From contig DASWFO010000252.1 in the NCBI GenBank assembly GCA_036394195.1, positions 1-26,115 of the forward strand: 26,115 nucleotides of DNA, read 5' to 3'. Positions 7,227 to 14,787 of the stretch are shown one piece after another. Both the position numbers and the translations under genes were made by a program. The stretch comes from DATJPD01 sp036394195 (GTDB taxonomy: Bacteria; Pseudomonadota; Alphaproteobacteria; CACIAM-22H2). Under the pieces are notes generated by a model that saw only the letters and a list, made by a program, of their open reading frames with translations, searched no databases and was not told the DNA's origin. The number at the start of each line of letters is the position of its first letter. Positions within the stretch are counted from its first letter, which is position 1.

Positions 7227-8500
7227 GCGACGTCTCCAGCGTGCGGGCGGCGCGTCGGCTCGGTGACCAGGGCCGATGGGGGTGTCGGCGCCAGGATGTC
7301 CTTCGGGAACCAGCGGTCTTCCCACTCGCTAAAGCGCGGCCGGAGCCGCGGGATGACCTCCTCGGCGAAGCGCCGCGTGTTGTAGAGCGTCACCTCCTTG
7401 CTCATGTTGCCGAAATGCAGCAGCACCATGAGGTGGCCGACATTGAGCTTGTCCGCCATGTCGTTGATGCGATCGGCGACCGTGGCCGGGCTGCCGGCGA
7501 CGATGTAGCCGCGATTCATCAGGTCCTTCCACGTCAGTGTGGCGAGCTCGGCGCGTGCGCCGGCGCGCTTGGTGATGCGGGCGATCTGGCCCTCGATGCC
7601 CGCGCGCAAGGTCGCGACCGAGGTGTAGCCCGGCGGATTGACGAAGCCGGAATGCACGTGCAACGCGCGCTGGTAGAAGTAGAGCGCCGGCTCGGTATAG
7701 ATCCGCTCGGCCTCGGCATCGCTGTCGGCGACCGCGATGAATTGCAGGAAGCCGGCGCGATACGGATTGTGCTCGACCTTGTGCCGGTCGGCCGCGCGCC
7801 AGAACCCATCCAGGATCTTCTGCGCCTCGAGGTAGCCGAAATACGAGAGGTTGGCGTACAGGAAGTCGTTCTCGAGGCAGAGATCCCAGGTTTCGACGCT
7901 GGCGCCGCCGGGGACCCAGACGGGCGGCCGCGGCTTCTGCACCGGGCGCGGCCAGACATTGACGTAGCGGAGCTGCGTGTACTTGCCGTTGAACGAGAAC
8001 ACGTCCGGCTCGGCCCAGGCGCGCAGGATCAGGGCGACGGCTTCCCGGTACTTCTCGCGCAACGTCGCCGGCGACTGGCCGTAGCAATAAGTCGTGTCCA
8101 TCGGCGTACCGACGGGAAAGCCGGCGACGAGGCGTCCGCCGGACAGCACGTCCAGCATCGCCATTTCCTCGGCGACGCGGGTCGGCGGGTTGTAGAGCGC
8201 CACCGAGTTGCCCATCAGCACGAGCTTGACGCCGGAGGTCCGGCGCGCGAGGGCTGCGGCCATCAGGTTCGGCGACGGCATCATGCCGTAGGCGTTCTGG
8301 TGATGCTCGTTGACGCAGATGCCGTCGAACCCGACGCTCGCCGCGAATTCCAGCTCGTCCAGGTAGTCGTTGTAGGCGCGATGCCCGACCGCCGGGTCGA
8401 ACAGCTTGGAGGACACATCCACCCAAACCGACCGGTTCTTCTCCCGGAAATCGGCGGGAAGGTCCGGGTACGGCATCAGGTGGAAGAAATGGAACTTCAC
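7223..8500 (-). CDS. LLM-class (luciferase-like) flavin-dependent oxidoreductase
   Basis: This 425-residue member of the bacterial luciferase superfamily has a TIM barrel that uses reduced FMN supplied by a partner reductase and usually O2. The EHH motif (ICVNEHHQNAYG, residues 61-72) and the following LMAAALARRT and LSGGRLVAGFPVGTP segments are typical of the family. The start is GTG at 8500, with GAGG five bases upstream. It lies 43 bases after the permease gene, inside the importer 2 operon, and overlaps the hydrolase start. SsuD and related monooxygenases sit beside similar importers in sulfur-scavenging operons, but this protein is longer than SsuD and no diagnostic residue fixes the substrate. 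A flavin reductase gene is not present in the window. Confidence 0.93.
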   Translation of the reverse strand: MKFHFFHLMPYPDLPADFREKNRSVWVDVSSKLFDPAVGHRAYNDYLDELEFAASVGFDGICVNEHHQNAYGMMPSPNLMAAALARRTSGVKLVLMGNSVALYNPPTRVAEEMAMLDVLSGGRLVAGFPVGTPMDTTYCYGQSPATLREKYREAVALILRAWAEPDVFSFNGKYTQLRYVNVWPRPVQKPRPPVWVPGGASVETWDLCLENDFLYANLSYFGYLEAQKILDGFWRAADRHKVEHNPYRAGFLQFIAVADSDAEAERIYTEPALYFYQRALHVHSGFVNPPGYTSVATLRAGIEGQIARITKRAGARAELATLTWKDLMNRGYIVAGSPATVADRINDMADKLNVGHLMVLLHFGNMSKEVTLYNTRRFAEEVIPRLRPRFSEWEDRWFPKDILAPTPPSALVTEPTRRPHAGDVA

Positions 8501-8543
8501 GGCGACCTCGCGCGGGTGTTGGTGTGGGGATATCGGAACATGG

Positions 8544-9371
8544 TCAGTCGGCTCGCTCGGTTTCCTTCCAGGGGGCCAGGCGCCGCTCGAGAAACCGGAT
8601 AAGTTCCGTGAGCGCCACGCCGAGGACCGCCAGCAGAATGATCACGACGAACAGCTTGTCGGTCGCAAACGCGTTCCCGTACGCGACAATGGCGCCGCCC
8701 AGGCCGACCACGGCGGTGAACATTTCCGCCACCACCATGCCGACCACCGCGCGGCCGACGGCGAGACGGATGCCGGTGGTGATGAACGGGAGCGACGCCG
8801 GAACGACGATCTTGGTGAAGATTTGCGCCTCACTGGCGCCCTCCGCCAGTGCCACCTCGACATGGCCGCGGCTGATGTTGCGGACACCGCTATACGTATT
8901 GACGATGATCGGAAAGAACGCGGCCAGGAAGATGATGACGATCTTGGAGAGCAGGCCGAGACCGAACCACAGGATGATGACCGGTATCAGCGCCACGTTC
9001 GGCGTCGAGTAAAGCGCGCTGATCTGGATGTCGAGAAGCTGGTCGACCAGCCGGTAACGCCCCATCAGGAGACCCGTGAGCGTACCCAGCACGATCGCAA
9101 GCCCGAGACCGATGGTAAGGCTGTGCATGCTCGCCAGGAACGCGGTCTGAAGCTCGCCGGTCGAGAGGAGGGCGGGCACGGCGGCGACGATAGCGCTCGG
9201 GTAGGACATGAAGACCGGATCGACGCTGCGTCCGTACCATTCCCACACGGCGAGGGTCACCGCCAGCGAGGCGAAGCGGACGAGATTCGGCCGCTCGCCG
9301 GCCAGTATGCTCCTGACCAGCCGCAGGCCGCCCGTATCCCTCATCGTCATGCGTCCGGCCGTATCGCTCAT
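8544..9371 (-). CDS. ABC transporter permease, SsuC/TauC-like (importer 2)
   Basis: This 275-residue inner-membrane protein of the BPD_transp_1 family has about six hydrophobic segments. Its EAA-type loop is recognisable as GHVEVALAEGASEAQIF. The ATG at 9371 lies one base beyond the ATPase stop, which suggests coupled translation; in-frame ATGs at 9350 and 9344 are alternatives. Segments such as ALIPVIILWFGLGLLSK match the same region of the importer 1 permease (LLPLVMIWFGIGLGSK), so the two transporters are paralogues. It pairs with the ATPase at 9373-10158 and the binding protein at 10180-11181. Confidence 0.94.
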   Translation of the reverse strand: MSDTAGRMTMRDTGGLRLVRSILAGERPNLVRFASLAVTLAVWEWYGRSVDPVFMSYPSAIVAAVPALLSTGELQTAFLASMHSLTIGLGLAIVLGTLTGLLMGRYRLVDQLLDIQISALYSTPNVALIPVIILWFGLGLLSKIVIIFLAAFFPIIVNTYSGVRNISRGHVEVALAEGASEAQIFTKIVVPASLPFITTGIRLAVGRAVVGMVVAEMFTAVVGLGGAIVAYGNAFATDKLFVVIILLAVLGVALTELIRFLERRLAPWKETERAD

Positions 9372-9372
9372 G

Positions 9373-10158
9373 TCACGCGTTCGCCGTCACGACATCCACC
9401 TCGTGGCGGAGCGCCTGGCGGATGGCGTGGCGCAGCTCGTCGAAGCGCGGCAGGGATTTGACGTCCACCTCGCTGCGGGGCCGCGGCAGGCCGGTCAGGA
9501 CGTCCGCACTGATGCGGCCCGGCCGCGGCGTCATGACGACGACCCGGTCGCCCAGATAGATCGCCTCCTCGATGCTGTGGGTGACGAAGAGCACGGTGGT
9601 CTGCATCGTCGTCCAGATCTGCAGCAGCTCGTCTTGCAGGCGCTCGCGCGTCTGCATGTCGACGGCGGCGAAAGGCTCGTCCATCAGCAGGATCTTCGGA
9701 TCCTTTGAGAACGCCCGTGCCAGCGCCACTCGCTGCTGCATGCCGCCGGAAATCTGATGCGGATAATGATGCTCGAACCCGGCGAGGCCGACGCGGCGGA
9801 TATAATCGCGGCTGATCTCGCGACGCTCCCGGCGTCCCATGCCGCGGACCTCGAGCCCGAATTCGACGTTGCCGAGCACCGATCGCCACGGCAGCAGGCC
9901 GTAATTCTGGAACACGAGACTGCGATCGTTGCCCGGTCCCCTCACCGTGCGGCCCTGGATGGTGATGCTGCCCGAATCCGCCTCGGTCAGGCCGGCCACG
10001 ATGCGAAGCAACGTCGTCTTGCCGCAGCCGCTGGCCCCCAGAAGACACACGAACTGGTTGGCTGGGACGCGCAAGCCGATGTCGTCGAGGACGTGAATGC
10101 GGCCGCTGGCGCCGTGGCTGGCGGGATACACCTTGGTGAGGTGAGCGATCTCGAGCAT
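9373..10158 (-). CDS. ABC transporter ATP-binding protein, nitrate/sulfonate/taurine type (importer 2)
   Basis: This 261-residue cytoplasmic ATPase carries Walker A GASGCGKTT, Q-loop FQNYGLLPW, signature ISGGMQQR (Ile in place of the usual first Leu), Walker B ILLMDEPFAAVD and H-loop VTHS. The start is ATG at 10158, 21 bases after the binding-protein stop. Order and orientation (binding protein, ATPase, permease) match importer 1. The proteins differ enough that this is not a recent local duplication. Confidence 0.95.
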   Translation of the reverse strand: MLEIAHLTKVYPASHGASGRIHVLDDIGLRVPANQFVCLLGASGCGKTTLLRIVAGLTEADSGSITIQGRTVRGPGNDRSLVFQNYGLLPWRSVLGNVEFGLEVRGMGRRERREISRDYIRRVGLAGFEHHYPHQISGGMQQRVALARAFSKDPKILLMDEPFAAVDMQTRERLQDELLQIWTTMQTTVLFVTHSIEEAIYLGDRVVVMTPRPGRISADVLTGLPRPRSEVDVKSLPRFDELRHAIRQALRHEVDVVTANA

Positions 10159-10179
10159 TGTCGCAGGGCTCGCGAACCT

Positions 10180-11181
10180 TCAGTTCGCCGCAGTCAGTCC
10201 CTTGGTGTAGTCGGTGACGACGAAATCGTCGTATTTGATCGGCTTCGTGAGGCCGGCATTCTGCACCAGCGCGTCGACGGTGTAGTCCCAGTCAGCCCGC
10301 TGCACGCCGCCGCGCGGGTCGAAGTACTGGTTCTTGGCGTAGGTCTGGATCACGTCGGCGATGTCGCTGGGCTCGATGTTCGGCAGCAGCTTCTGGCTGA
10401 TCTTCGCCGCGTCGGCTGGGTTGTCCTGGGCCCATTTGACGCCGCGCGAGGTCGCCAGCGTGAAGGCGTTGAGGGCGGCGGGCTTGGTCCGGAGCGCCTC
10501 CTGGGTCACGATTTCCCACGAGTAGAGAAAGTTCGGCAGGTCCTTGAGCGCGTCGCCGACGGCGTGAAGCGACCCCGTCCTCAGCGCCCCGACCGCCTGG
10601 AGGCTGTTGAGGATCGTCGCATCCACGCGCTCGGCGCTGAGCGCCTGTAGGCGCGATGAACCGCTGCCGACCGACAGCCATTGCACCTTTTTGGAATCGG
10701 CGCCGGCCCGCTCGATCATCAGTTTCGCGACCGTGTGCGAAACGGCACCCAGCTGCGAGACGGCGAACGGGTGCCCTTCGAGGGACTTCAGGTTCGGAAC
10801 CTTCTTGCTGGCGAGAACCAGAAAATCGAGCCGCGGCCCGAACGAGCTCAGGATCTTGAGCTTCGATCCGGCCGCCATCGCCTGCATGCCGGACCCGGCC
10901 CCCGCCCAGCCAACGTCGCCTTCGCCGGCCAGCAGGCCGCGCACGGTGGTCGTGTCGGCGACGATCGACTGGATCGCCACGTCGACGCCGGCGTCGCGAT
11001 AGAACCCCTTCTCGAGCGCCCACCAGAAATAATGCGCATTCGGATCCGGCGGCGAGGTGGTGACCAGGAGATTGATCTTGCCGGCACTCGCCTGCGCCCG
11101 GACCGCCGGCGCCGCGAGGGGATTGAAGGCCGCCGCCGCACCGATTGTCGCCACGCTCGCTAGAAACTTGCGCCGTTTCAT
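10180..11181 (-). CDS. ABC transporter substrate-binding protein with Tat-type signal (importer 2)
   Basis: This 333-residue NMT1/SsuA-like periplasmic binding protein is the first gene of the leftward operon. Its N-terminus MKRRKFLASVATIGAAAAF is a twin-arginine-type signal (RRKFL), with probable cleavage after VRA near residue 29. Tat export suggests it may fold before export. The start ATG at 11181 has AAGGAG five to six bases upstream. The frame is open far upstream but only this start gives a signal peptide. The mature part begins KINLLVTTSPPDPNAHYFWW, and the lobe motif GEGDVGWAGAGSGMQ is typical of the superfamily. The ligand is unknown; the linked flavin oxygenase and hydrolase suggest an organic compound used as a carbon or sulfur source. 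Confidence 0.93.
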   Translation of the reverse strand: MKRRKFLASVATIGAAAAFNPLAAPAVRAQASAGKINLLVTTSPPDPNAHYFWWALEKGFYRDAGVDVAIQSIVADTTTVRGLLAGEGDVGWAGAGSGMQAMAAGSKLKILSSFGPRLDFLVLASKKVPNLKSLEGHPFAVSQLGAVSHTVAKLMIERAGADSKKVQWLSVGSGSSRLQALSAERVDATILNSLQAVGALRTGSLHAVGDALKDLPNFLYSWEIVTQEALRTKPAALNAFTLATSRGVKWAQDNPADAAKISQKLLPNIEPSDIADVIQTYAKNQYFDPRGGVQRADWDYTVDALVQNAGLTKPIKYDDFVVTDYTKGLTAAN

Positions 11182-11215
11182 CCCGGCTCCTTCGGTGCCT
11201 CTGCGGCCGATTGTA

Positions 11216-11232
11216 GGGTGTTCGAAACGCCC
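11216..11232. promoter_or_regulatory. Candidate operator palindrome GGGTGTT-CGA-AACGCCC
   Basis: Two 7-base arms match in six positions plus one G-T pair, around a 3-base centre. It sits 35 bases upstream of the importer 2 binding-protein start, a normal place for an operator. No regulator gene lies beside it, so its partner is unknown. Confidence 0.35.
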
Positions 11233-11436
11233 GAATAGTTGGATGGCCCGTGATGAAAAGGCAAGCTGATTTGGGCGCGGTCCGCGTATGCGCGAATTCC
11301 CCTGGCGCGGCGCCTTCTGCTGCGTCCAGGTGGGCCGGCGGGCGGATCGGTCCGGGAGAGGGGACCCCGAGATTAAATGATGAACTCGCCCGTGGCGTCG
11401 GCTATCCTGCCGCCAGCGCACAATAAACGCGCCATC

Positions 11437-11454
11437 AGTCCAGGGAGTCCAGGG
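11437..11454 (+). repeat. Tandem 9-base duplication just upstream of dctP
   Basis: AGTCCAGGG occurs twice in direct tandem (11437-11445 and 11446-11454). The second copy, followed by AG, supplies the GGGAG ribosome-binding site (11452-11456) seven bases before the dctP ATG. It may be a replication slip that duplicated the site. Confidence 0.6.
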
Positions 11455-11463
11455 AGCACGCTC

Positions 11464-12468
11464 ATGAGAACCGCCGTCGTTATTGCCTGTTTTGCGGCCT
11501 TTTTGGCCATGGGCTCGGCCCACGCCCAGCAGCCGATGATCATCAAATTCAGCCACGTCGTCTCGCCGGATGCGCCGAAAGGCAAGGCCGCGGTGAAGTT
11601 CAAGGAGCTCGCCGAGCAGTACACCAACGGCAAGGTGAAGGTGGAGGTCTATCCGAACTCGTCCCTGTACAAGGATAAGGAGGAGCTCGAGGCCCTGCAG
11701 CTCAACTCGGTGCAGCTGCTCGCCCCGTCGATCTCGAAATTCGGCCCGCTCGGCGTCAAGGAGTTCGACGTGTTCGACCTGCCGTTCCTGACCGCCGACG
11801 ATGCGCGGGCACGGCAGATGTTCTCGAGCCCGATGATCGCCGATATGAACAAGAAGCTCGAAGCCAAGGGCGTGCTGCCGATCGCCTACTGGGACAACGG
11901 CACGCGCGTCTACACCTGCAACCGGGCGCTGAAGACGCCGGACGACTTCAAGGGCCTCAAGATGCGCATCCAGGGCTCGAAGGTGGAGGACGCGGTGGTG
12001 CGTGAGCTGGGCGCCATCCCCCAGGTGATGGCGTTCTCGGAGCTTTACCAGGCGCTGCAGACCGGGGTCGTCGATTGCCAGGACAATCCGCCCTCGAACG
12101 TGCTGACCCAAAGGCTCTATGAGGTGCAGAAATATCTGACCGTCTCCAACCACACGCGGCTGCTCTACGCGCTCGTCGCCAATGCCAAGTGGTGGAACAC
12201 GCTACCGGCGGACGTGAAGCCGGGGCTGCAGCGCGCGGTGACGGAATCGAGCGAGTTCTTCGATACGACGGCGGCCAAGGACAATGCGGACGCGCTGGAG
12301 AGGATCAAGGCCACCGGCAAGACCGAGTTCATCTACCTGACGCCCGAGCAAAGGAAGGCCTGGATCACCAAGCTGATGCCGGTGCACAAGGAGATGGAGA
12401 GCCGGTTCCCGAAGGGATTCATCCAGAAAATCTACGACGCTTCCGGCTTCACGCCCCCCTCATCGTAA
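11464..12468 (+). CDS. dctP: TRAP transporter substrate-binding protein, DctP family
   Basis: This 334-residue periplasmic binding protein of a TRAP transporter captures an organic anion, usually a carboxylate, for ion-gradient-driven import by DctQM. The signal peptide MRTAVVIACFAAFLAMGSAHA is cleaved before QQP. The ligand arginine of the family is visible at about residue 168 in LKMRIQGS. Other family motifs follow: FSELYQALQTGVVDCQDNP, where the usual 'GxxDGQENP' is varied with Cys and Asp, and YLTVSNH. The start ATG at 11464 has GGGAG seven bases upstream. The stop overlaps a downstream ATG (TAATG at 12466-12470), but the following gene probably starts later. The symbol denotes family, not proven C4-dicarboxylate specificity. 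Confidence 0.94.
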   Translation: MRTAVVIACFAAFLAMGSAHAQQPMIIKFSHVVSPDAPKGKAAVKFKELAEQYTNGKVKVEVYPNSSLYKDKEELEALQLNSVQLLAPSISKFGPLGVKEFDVFDLPFLTADDARARQMFSSPMIADMNKKLEAKGVLPIAYWDNGTRVYTCNRALKTPDDFKGLKMRIQGSKVEDAVVRELGAIPQVMAFSELYQALQTGVVDCQDNPPSNVLTQRLYEVQKYLTVSNHTRLLYALVANAKWWNTLPADVKPGLQRAVTESSEFFDTTAAKDNADALERIKATGKTEFIYLTPEQRKAWITKLMPVHKEMESRFPKGFIQKIYDASGFTPPSS

Positions 12469-12489
12469 TGGCGTTGGCTGAACAGATCG

Positions 12490-12522
12490 GACGGTCAGCC
12501 GCCCGAGGGCCGGCTGACCGTC
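12490..12522 (+). terminator. Intercistronic hairpin between dctP and dctQ (no T-tail)
   Basis: GACGGTCAGCCG at 12490-12501 pairs perfectly over 12 bases with CGGCTGACCGTC at 12511-12522 around a 9-base loop. No T-run follows, so it is more likely an attenuating or mRNA 3'-end-stabilising structure than a full terminator. Such hairpins commonly follow binding-protein genes and help make more binding protein than membrane protein. That role is inference here. Confidence 0.7.
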
Positions 12523-12548
12523 AAGCTGCGACTGAGGGGTACGGCCGC

Positions 12549-13175
12549 ATGCTGGACAAGTTTCTCGATCGGCTCGAGGAGTGGCTTATCGCCGCCCTTA
12601 TCGCCGCCGCGACGGTCATCACCTTCGTCGCCGTGATCCACCGCTACGGGTCGAGCAACTCGGCGGTGCTGGCCGCGTGGGCGAAGGCGCATGGACTGCC
12701 CTGGCTGTACGACGTGGCCGACTGGGTTTACCTGCGTCTGACCTCGCTGAACGTCTCCTGGGCGCAGGAGCTCGCGACCTACATGTTCATCTGGATGGCC
12801 AAATTCGGCGCCGCGCTCGGCGTGCGCACCGGGATCCATGTCGGCGTCGACGTGCTGGTCAACCGCCTTGGCCCGGCGGCGCGCAAGCCGGTCATTCTTT
12901 TCGCGCTGCTGTGCGGGGCCCTGTTCACCGGCGTCATCGGCACGCTCGGCGCCGTATACGTGTATGAGCTCGACCCGGACCAGGAATCGCAGGAGCTCGA
13001 ATGGCCGAGCTGGATGATCTATCTCTGCATCCCGCTGGGCTCGTATCTCATGTGCTTCCGCTTCCTTCAGGTGGCTTGGCGATTCCTCCGCACCGGCCAC
13101 ATCCCGCATCACGCGCACGCCGCCCAGCCCGAAGCTGAGCCGGCGGTCCATCCGGGCGCGGAGCTGATCCGATGA
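12549..13175 (+). CDS. dctQ: TRAP transporter small permease, DctQ family
   Basis: This 208-residue four-helix membrane subunit joins DctM to form the TRAP permease. Hydrophobic segments begin near residues 12, 77, 115 and 152 (for example WLIAALIAAATVITFVAVI, then ATYMFIWMAKFGAALGV with the following GIHVGVDVLV). I place the start at ATG 12549, where GAGGGG lies nine bases upstream and the protein begins MLDKFLDRLEEW as usual. ATG 12468, overlapping the dctP stop, is in frame. It would add 27 unusual residues encoded by the hairpin and has no ribosome-binding site. The segment between the first and second helices is longer than in many DctQ proteins. The TGA overlaps the dctM ATG. Confidence 0.9.
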   Translation: MLDKFLDRLEEWLIAALIAAATVITFVAVIHRYGSSNSAVLAAWAKAHGLPWLYDVADWVYLRLTSLNVSWAQELATYMFIWMAKFGAALGVRTGIHVGVDVLVNRLGPAARKPVILFALLCGALFTGVIGTLGAVYVYELDPDQESQELEWPSWMIYLCIPLGSYLMCFRFLQVAWRFLRTGHIPHHAHAAQPEAEPAVHPGAELIR

Positions 13176-14635
13176 CCGCCGCGGCCGCCGTTGCCGACCG
13201 TCGCCCGCGGGGAGGGGCCCTCACCGCGACCTTGATCATCGTCGTACCGGTCGCGCTTCTCCTCATTTGCCTGCTGGCGCGGCTCGACATCATCGAGCTG
13301 TCGCAGTCCTTCCGGGCGTCGCTGCTGTTCCTGCTGCTGCTCGCCTTGATGACCAGCGGCATGCCGATCTCGATCGCGCTCGGCCTGTCGGTGCTGGCCT
13401 ACCTGTTCGTGCTGAGCAACGTCGATCCGAAGATGGTCGGGCTGAAGCTGTTCACCAGCCTCGACCGGTTCGAGATCATGGCGATCCCGTTCTTCATTCT
13501 CGCCGGCAACTTCCTCACCTCGGGCGGGGTGGCGCGCCGCATGATCGCGTTCGCCACCTCGATGGTCGGCCATTGGTATGGCGGCCTCGGCCTCGCCGGC
13601 GTGGTGGCCTGCGCGCTGTTTGCCGCGATTTCCGGATCATCGGTCGCGACCGTGGTCGGCATCGGCTCCATCATCCTACCGGCGATCGTGCAGCACGGCT
13701 ATCCGCCGCGCTTCGGCGCCGGCGTGATCGCGACCTCGGGCGCCCTGGGCATCCTGTTCCCGCCGTCGATCAACCTCGTCATCTATGCGGTGGCGACCAG
13801 CGGCATGCAGCCGCGCGGGCCGACCGGCCAGATCGTGGACTCGGCGTCCGTCGGCCAGCTGTTCATCGCCGGGCTGGTGCCGGGCCTGGTGCTGGCCACC
13901 CTGCTCGGCATCACCACCTGGTATCGGGCGTGGCGTCATGACTATCCGCGGATGCGTCGGGCCAGCTGGCGCGAGCGCGGACGGGCCTTGCGCGAGAGCT
14001 TTTGGGGCCTGTTCCTGATCGTGCTGGTGCTCGGCGGGATCTATTCGGGCCTGTTCACGCCGACCGAGGCGGCGGCCGTGGCGGCGGTCTACGCCTTCGT
14101 CATCGCGGTGTTTATCTACAGGGAGCTCCCGATCCGGGACGTCCCGCGGGTGCTGCTGCGCGCCGCGGCGATGAGCGCCATGATCCTCTACATCATCACC
14201 AATGCCGCGGTGTTCTCGTGGCTGCTCACCTCCGAGCAGATTCCGCAGTCGATGGCGGAGTGGATGACGGCGCAGGGGTTCGGCGTCGTCGCGTTCCTGC
14301 TGGTCACGAACATCGTGCTGCTGGCGGCGGGCAATTTCATGGACCCGGCGGCGATCGTGCTGATCATGGCGCCGATCCTGTTCCCGATGGCGGCGGTGCT
14401 GGGCGTCCATCCGGTCCATCTCGGCATCCTGATGGCCGTCAACATGGAGGTCGGCCTCTGCCATCCGCCGGTCGGGCTCAACCTCTATGTCGCGGCCGGT
14501 ATCACCAAGATGGGCATCACCGAGCTCACCATCGCCGTGCTGCCGTGGCTGGGCGTGATGCTGATCTTCCTGGTGATGATCACCTATATCCCGGAAATCT
14601 CGCTCTGGCTGCCGCGCGTGCTGGGGATGCTCTAA
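13172..14635 (+). CDS. dctM: TRAP transporter large permease, DctM family
   Basis: This 487-residue membrane subunit is the ion-coupled translocation channel of the TRAP system. Many hydrophobic helices are visible. Family motifs include MTSGMPISIALGLSVLAYL, FEIMAIPFFILAGNFLTSGG, FAAISGSSVATVVGIGSIILP, GALGILFPPSINLVIYAV and GLFTPTEAAAVAAVYAF. It is longer than the common ~425 residues because of an extra N-terminal stretch with a hydrophobic helix near residues 18-40 and a longer central loop. The start ATG overlaps the dctQ stop (ATGA at 13172-13175). It is the last gene of the operon; repeat DNA follows. Confidence 0.95.
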   Translation: MTAAAAVADRRPRGGALTATLIIVVPVALLLICLLARLDIIELSQSFRASLLFLLLLALMTSGMPISIALGLSVLAYLFVLSNVDPKMVGLKLFTSLDRFEIMAIPFFILAGNFLTSGGVARRMIAFATSMVGHWYGGLGLAGVVACALFAAISGSSVATVVGIGSIILPAIVQHGYPPRFGAGVIATSGALGILFPPSINLVIYAVATSGMQPRGPTGQIVDSASVGQLFIAGLVPGLVLATLLGITTWYRAWRHDYPRMRRASWRERGRALRESFWGLFLIVLVLGGIYSGLFTPTEAAAVAAVYAFVIAVFIYRELPIRDVPRVLLRAAAMSAMILYIITNAAVFSWLLTSEQIPQSMAEWMTAQGFGVVAFLLVTNIVLLAAGNFMDPAAIVLIMAPILFPMAAVLGVHPVHLGILMAVNMEVGLCHPPVGLNLYVAAGITKMGITELTIAVLPWLGVMLIFLVMITYIPEISLWLPRVLGML

Positions 14636-14691
14636 TAGCCTTCGCGCCCTGGATCGTTTTGGCATAGGCGGGAAGCACACCCTGTTTCGTC

Positions 14692-14712
14692 ATGCCCGCG
14701 AAAAGCGGGCAT
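14692..14712. repeat. Intergenic hairpin repeat ATGCCCGC / GCGGGCAT
   Basis: Perfect 8-base arms (14692-14699 and 14705-14712) surround GAAAA. With flanking 'cgtc' and 'cca' it matches the dispersed 'gtcatgcccgc...gcgggcatcca' hairpins seen across Rhizobiales genomes. It lies in the 152-base gap between convergent dctM and the GST gene at 14788. Confidence 0.65.
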
Positions 14713-14750
14713 CCATCGCGCCGCTGAACCATGGATTCCCGCCGGGAGGG

Positions 14751-14780
14751 CTCCGTGACCTCCGTGTCTCCGCGGTGAAT
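14751..14780. repeat. Heptad-like 'accgcggagacacggaggtcacggag' repeat
   Basis: Read on the minus strand, this carries the widespread 7-base-periodic intergenic string (GGAGACA, CGGAGGT, CGGAG...) found in many unrelated bacterial genomes, often annotated wrongly as small proteins. It sits directly after the GST stop codon at 14788-14790. Confidence 0.55.
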
Positions 14781-14787
14781 ATCTTTT

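Larger units (their letters stand above)
11182..11463. promoter_or_regulatory. Divergent promoter region between importer 2 operon and TRAP operon
   Basis: This 282-base gap separates two divergently transcribed transport operons and must carry both promoters. A 17-base imperfect palindrome lies at 11216-11232, and a 9-base tandem duplication at 11437-11454. I could not assign -35/-10 boxes with confidence. Confidence 0.55.

Noticed and set aside
7061..8602. Rightward open frame of 513 codons.
   Set aside because: It is antisense to the flavin oxidoreductase, whose motifs and codon pattern are convincing.
11182..12153. Upstream extension of the importer 2 binding-protein frame.
   Set aside because: The frame is open but runs antisense through dctP; the Tat signal and the AAGGAG site fix the start at 11181.
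12468..12548. Alternative dctQ start overlapping the dctP stop (TAATG).
   Set aside because: It would translate the hairpin into an atypical extension and lacks a ribosome-binding site, while ATG 12549 has GAGGGG.
14690..14787. Possible small leftward protein containing a FTAETRR string.
   Set aside because: This is the translation of a widespread heptad-like intergenic repeat, a common source of false small proteins.
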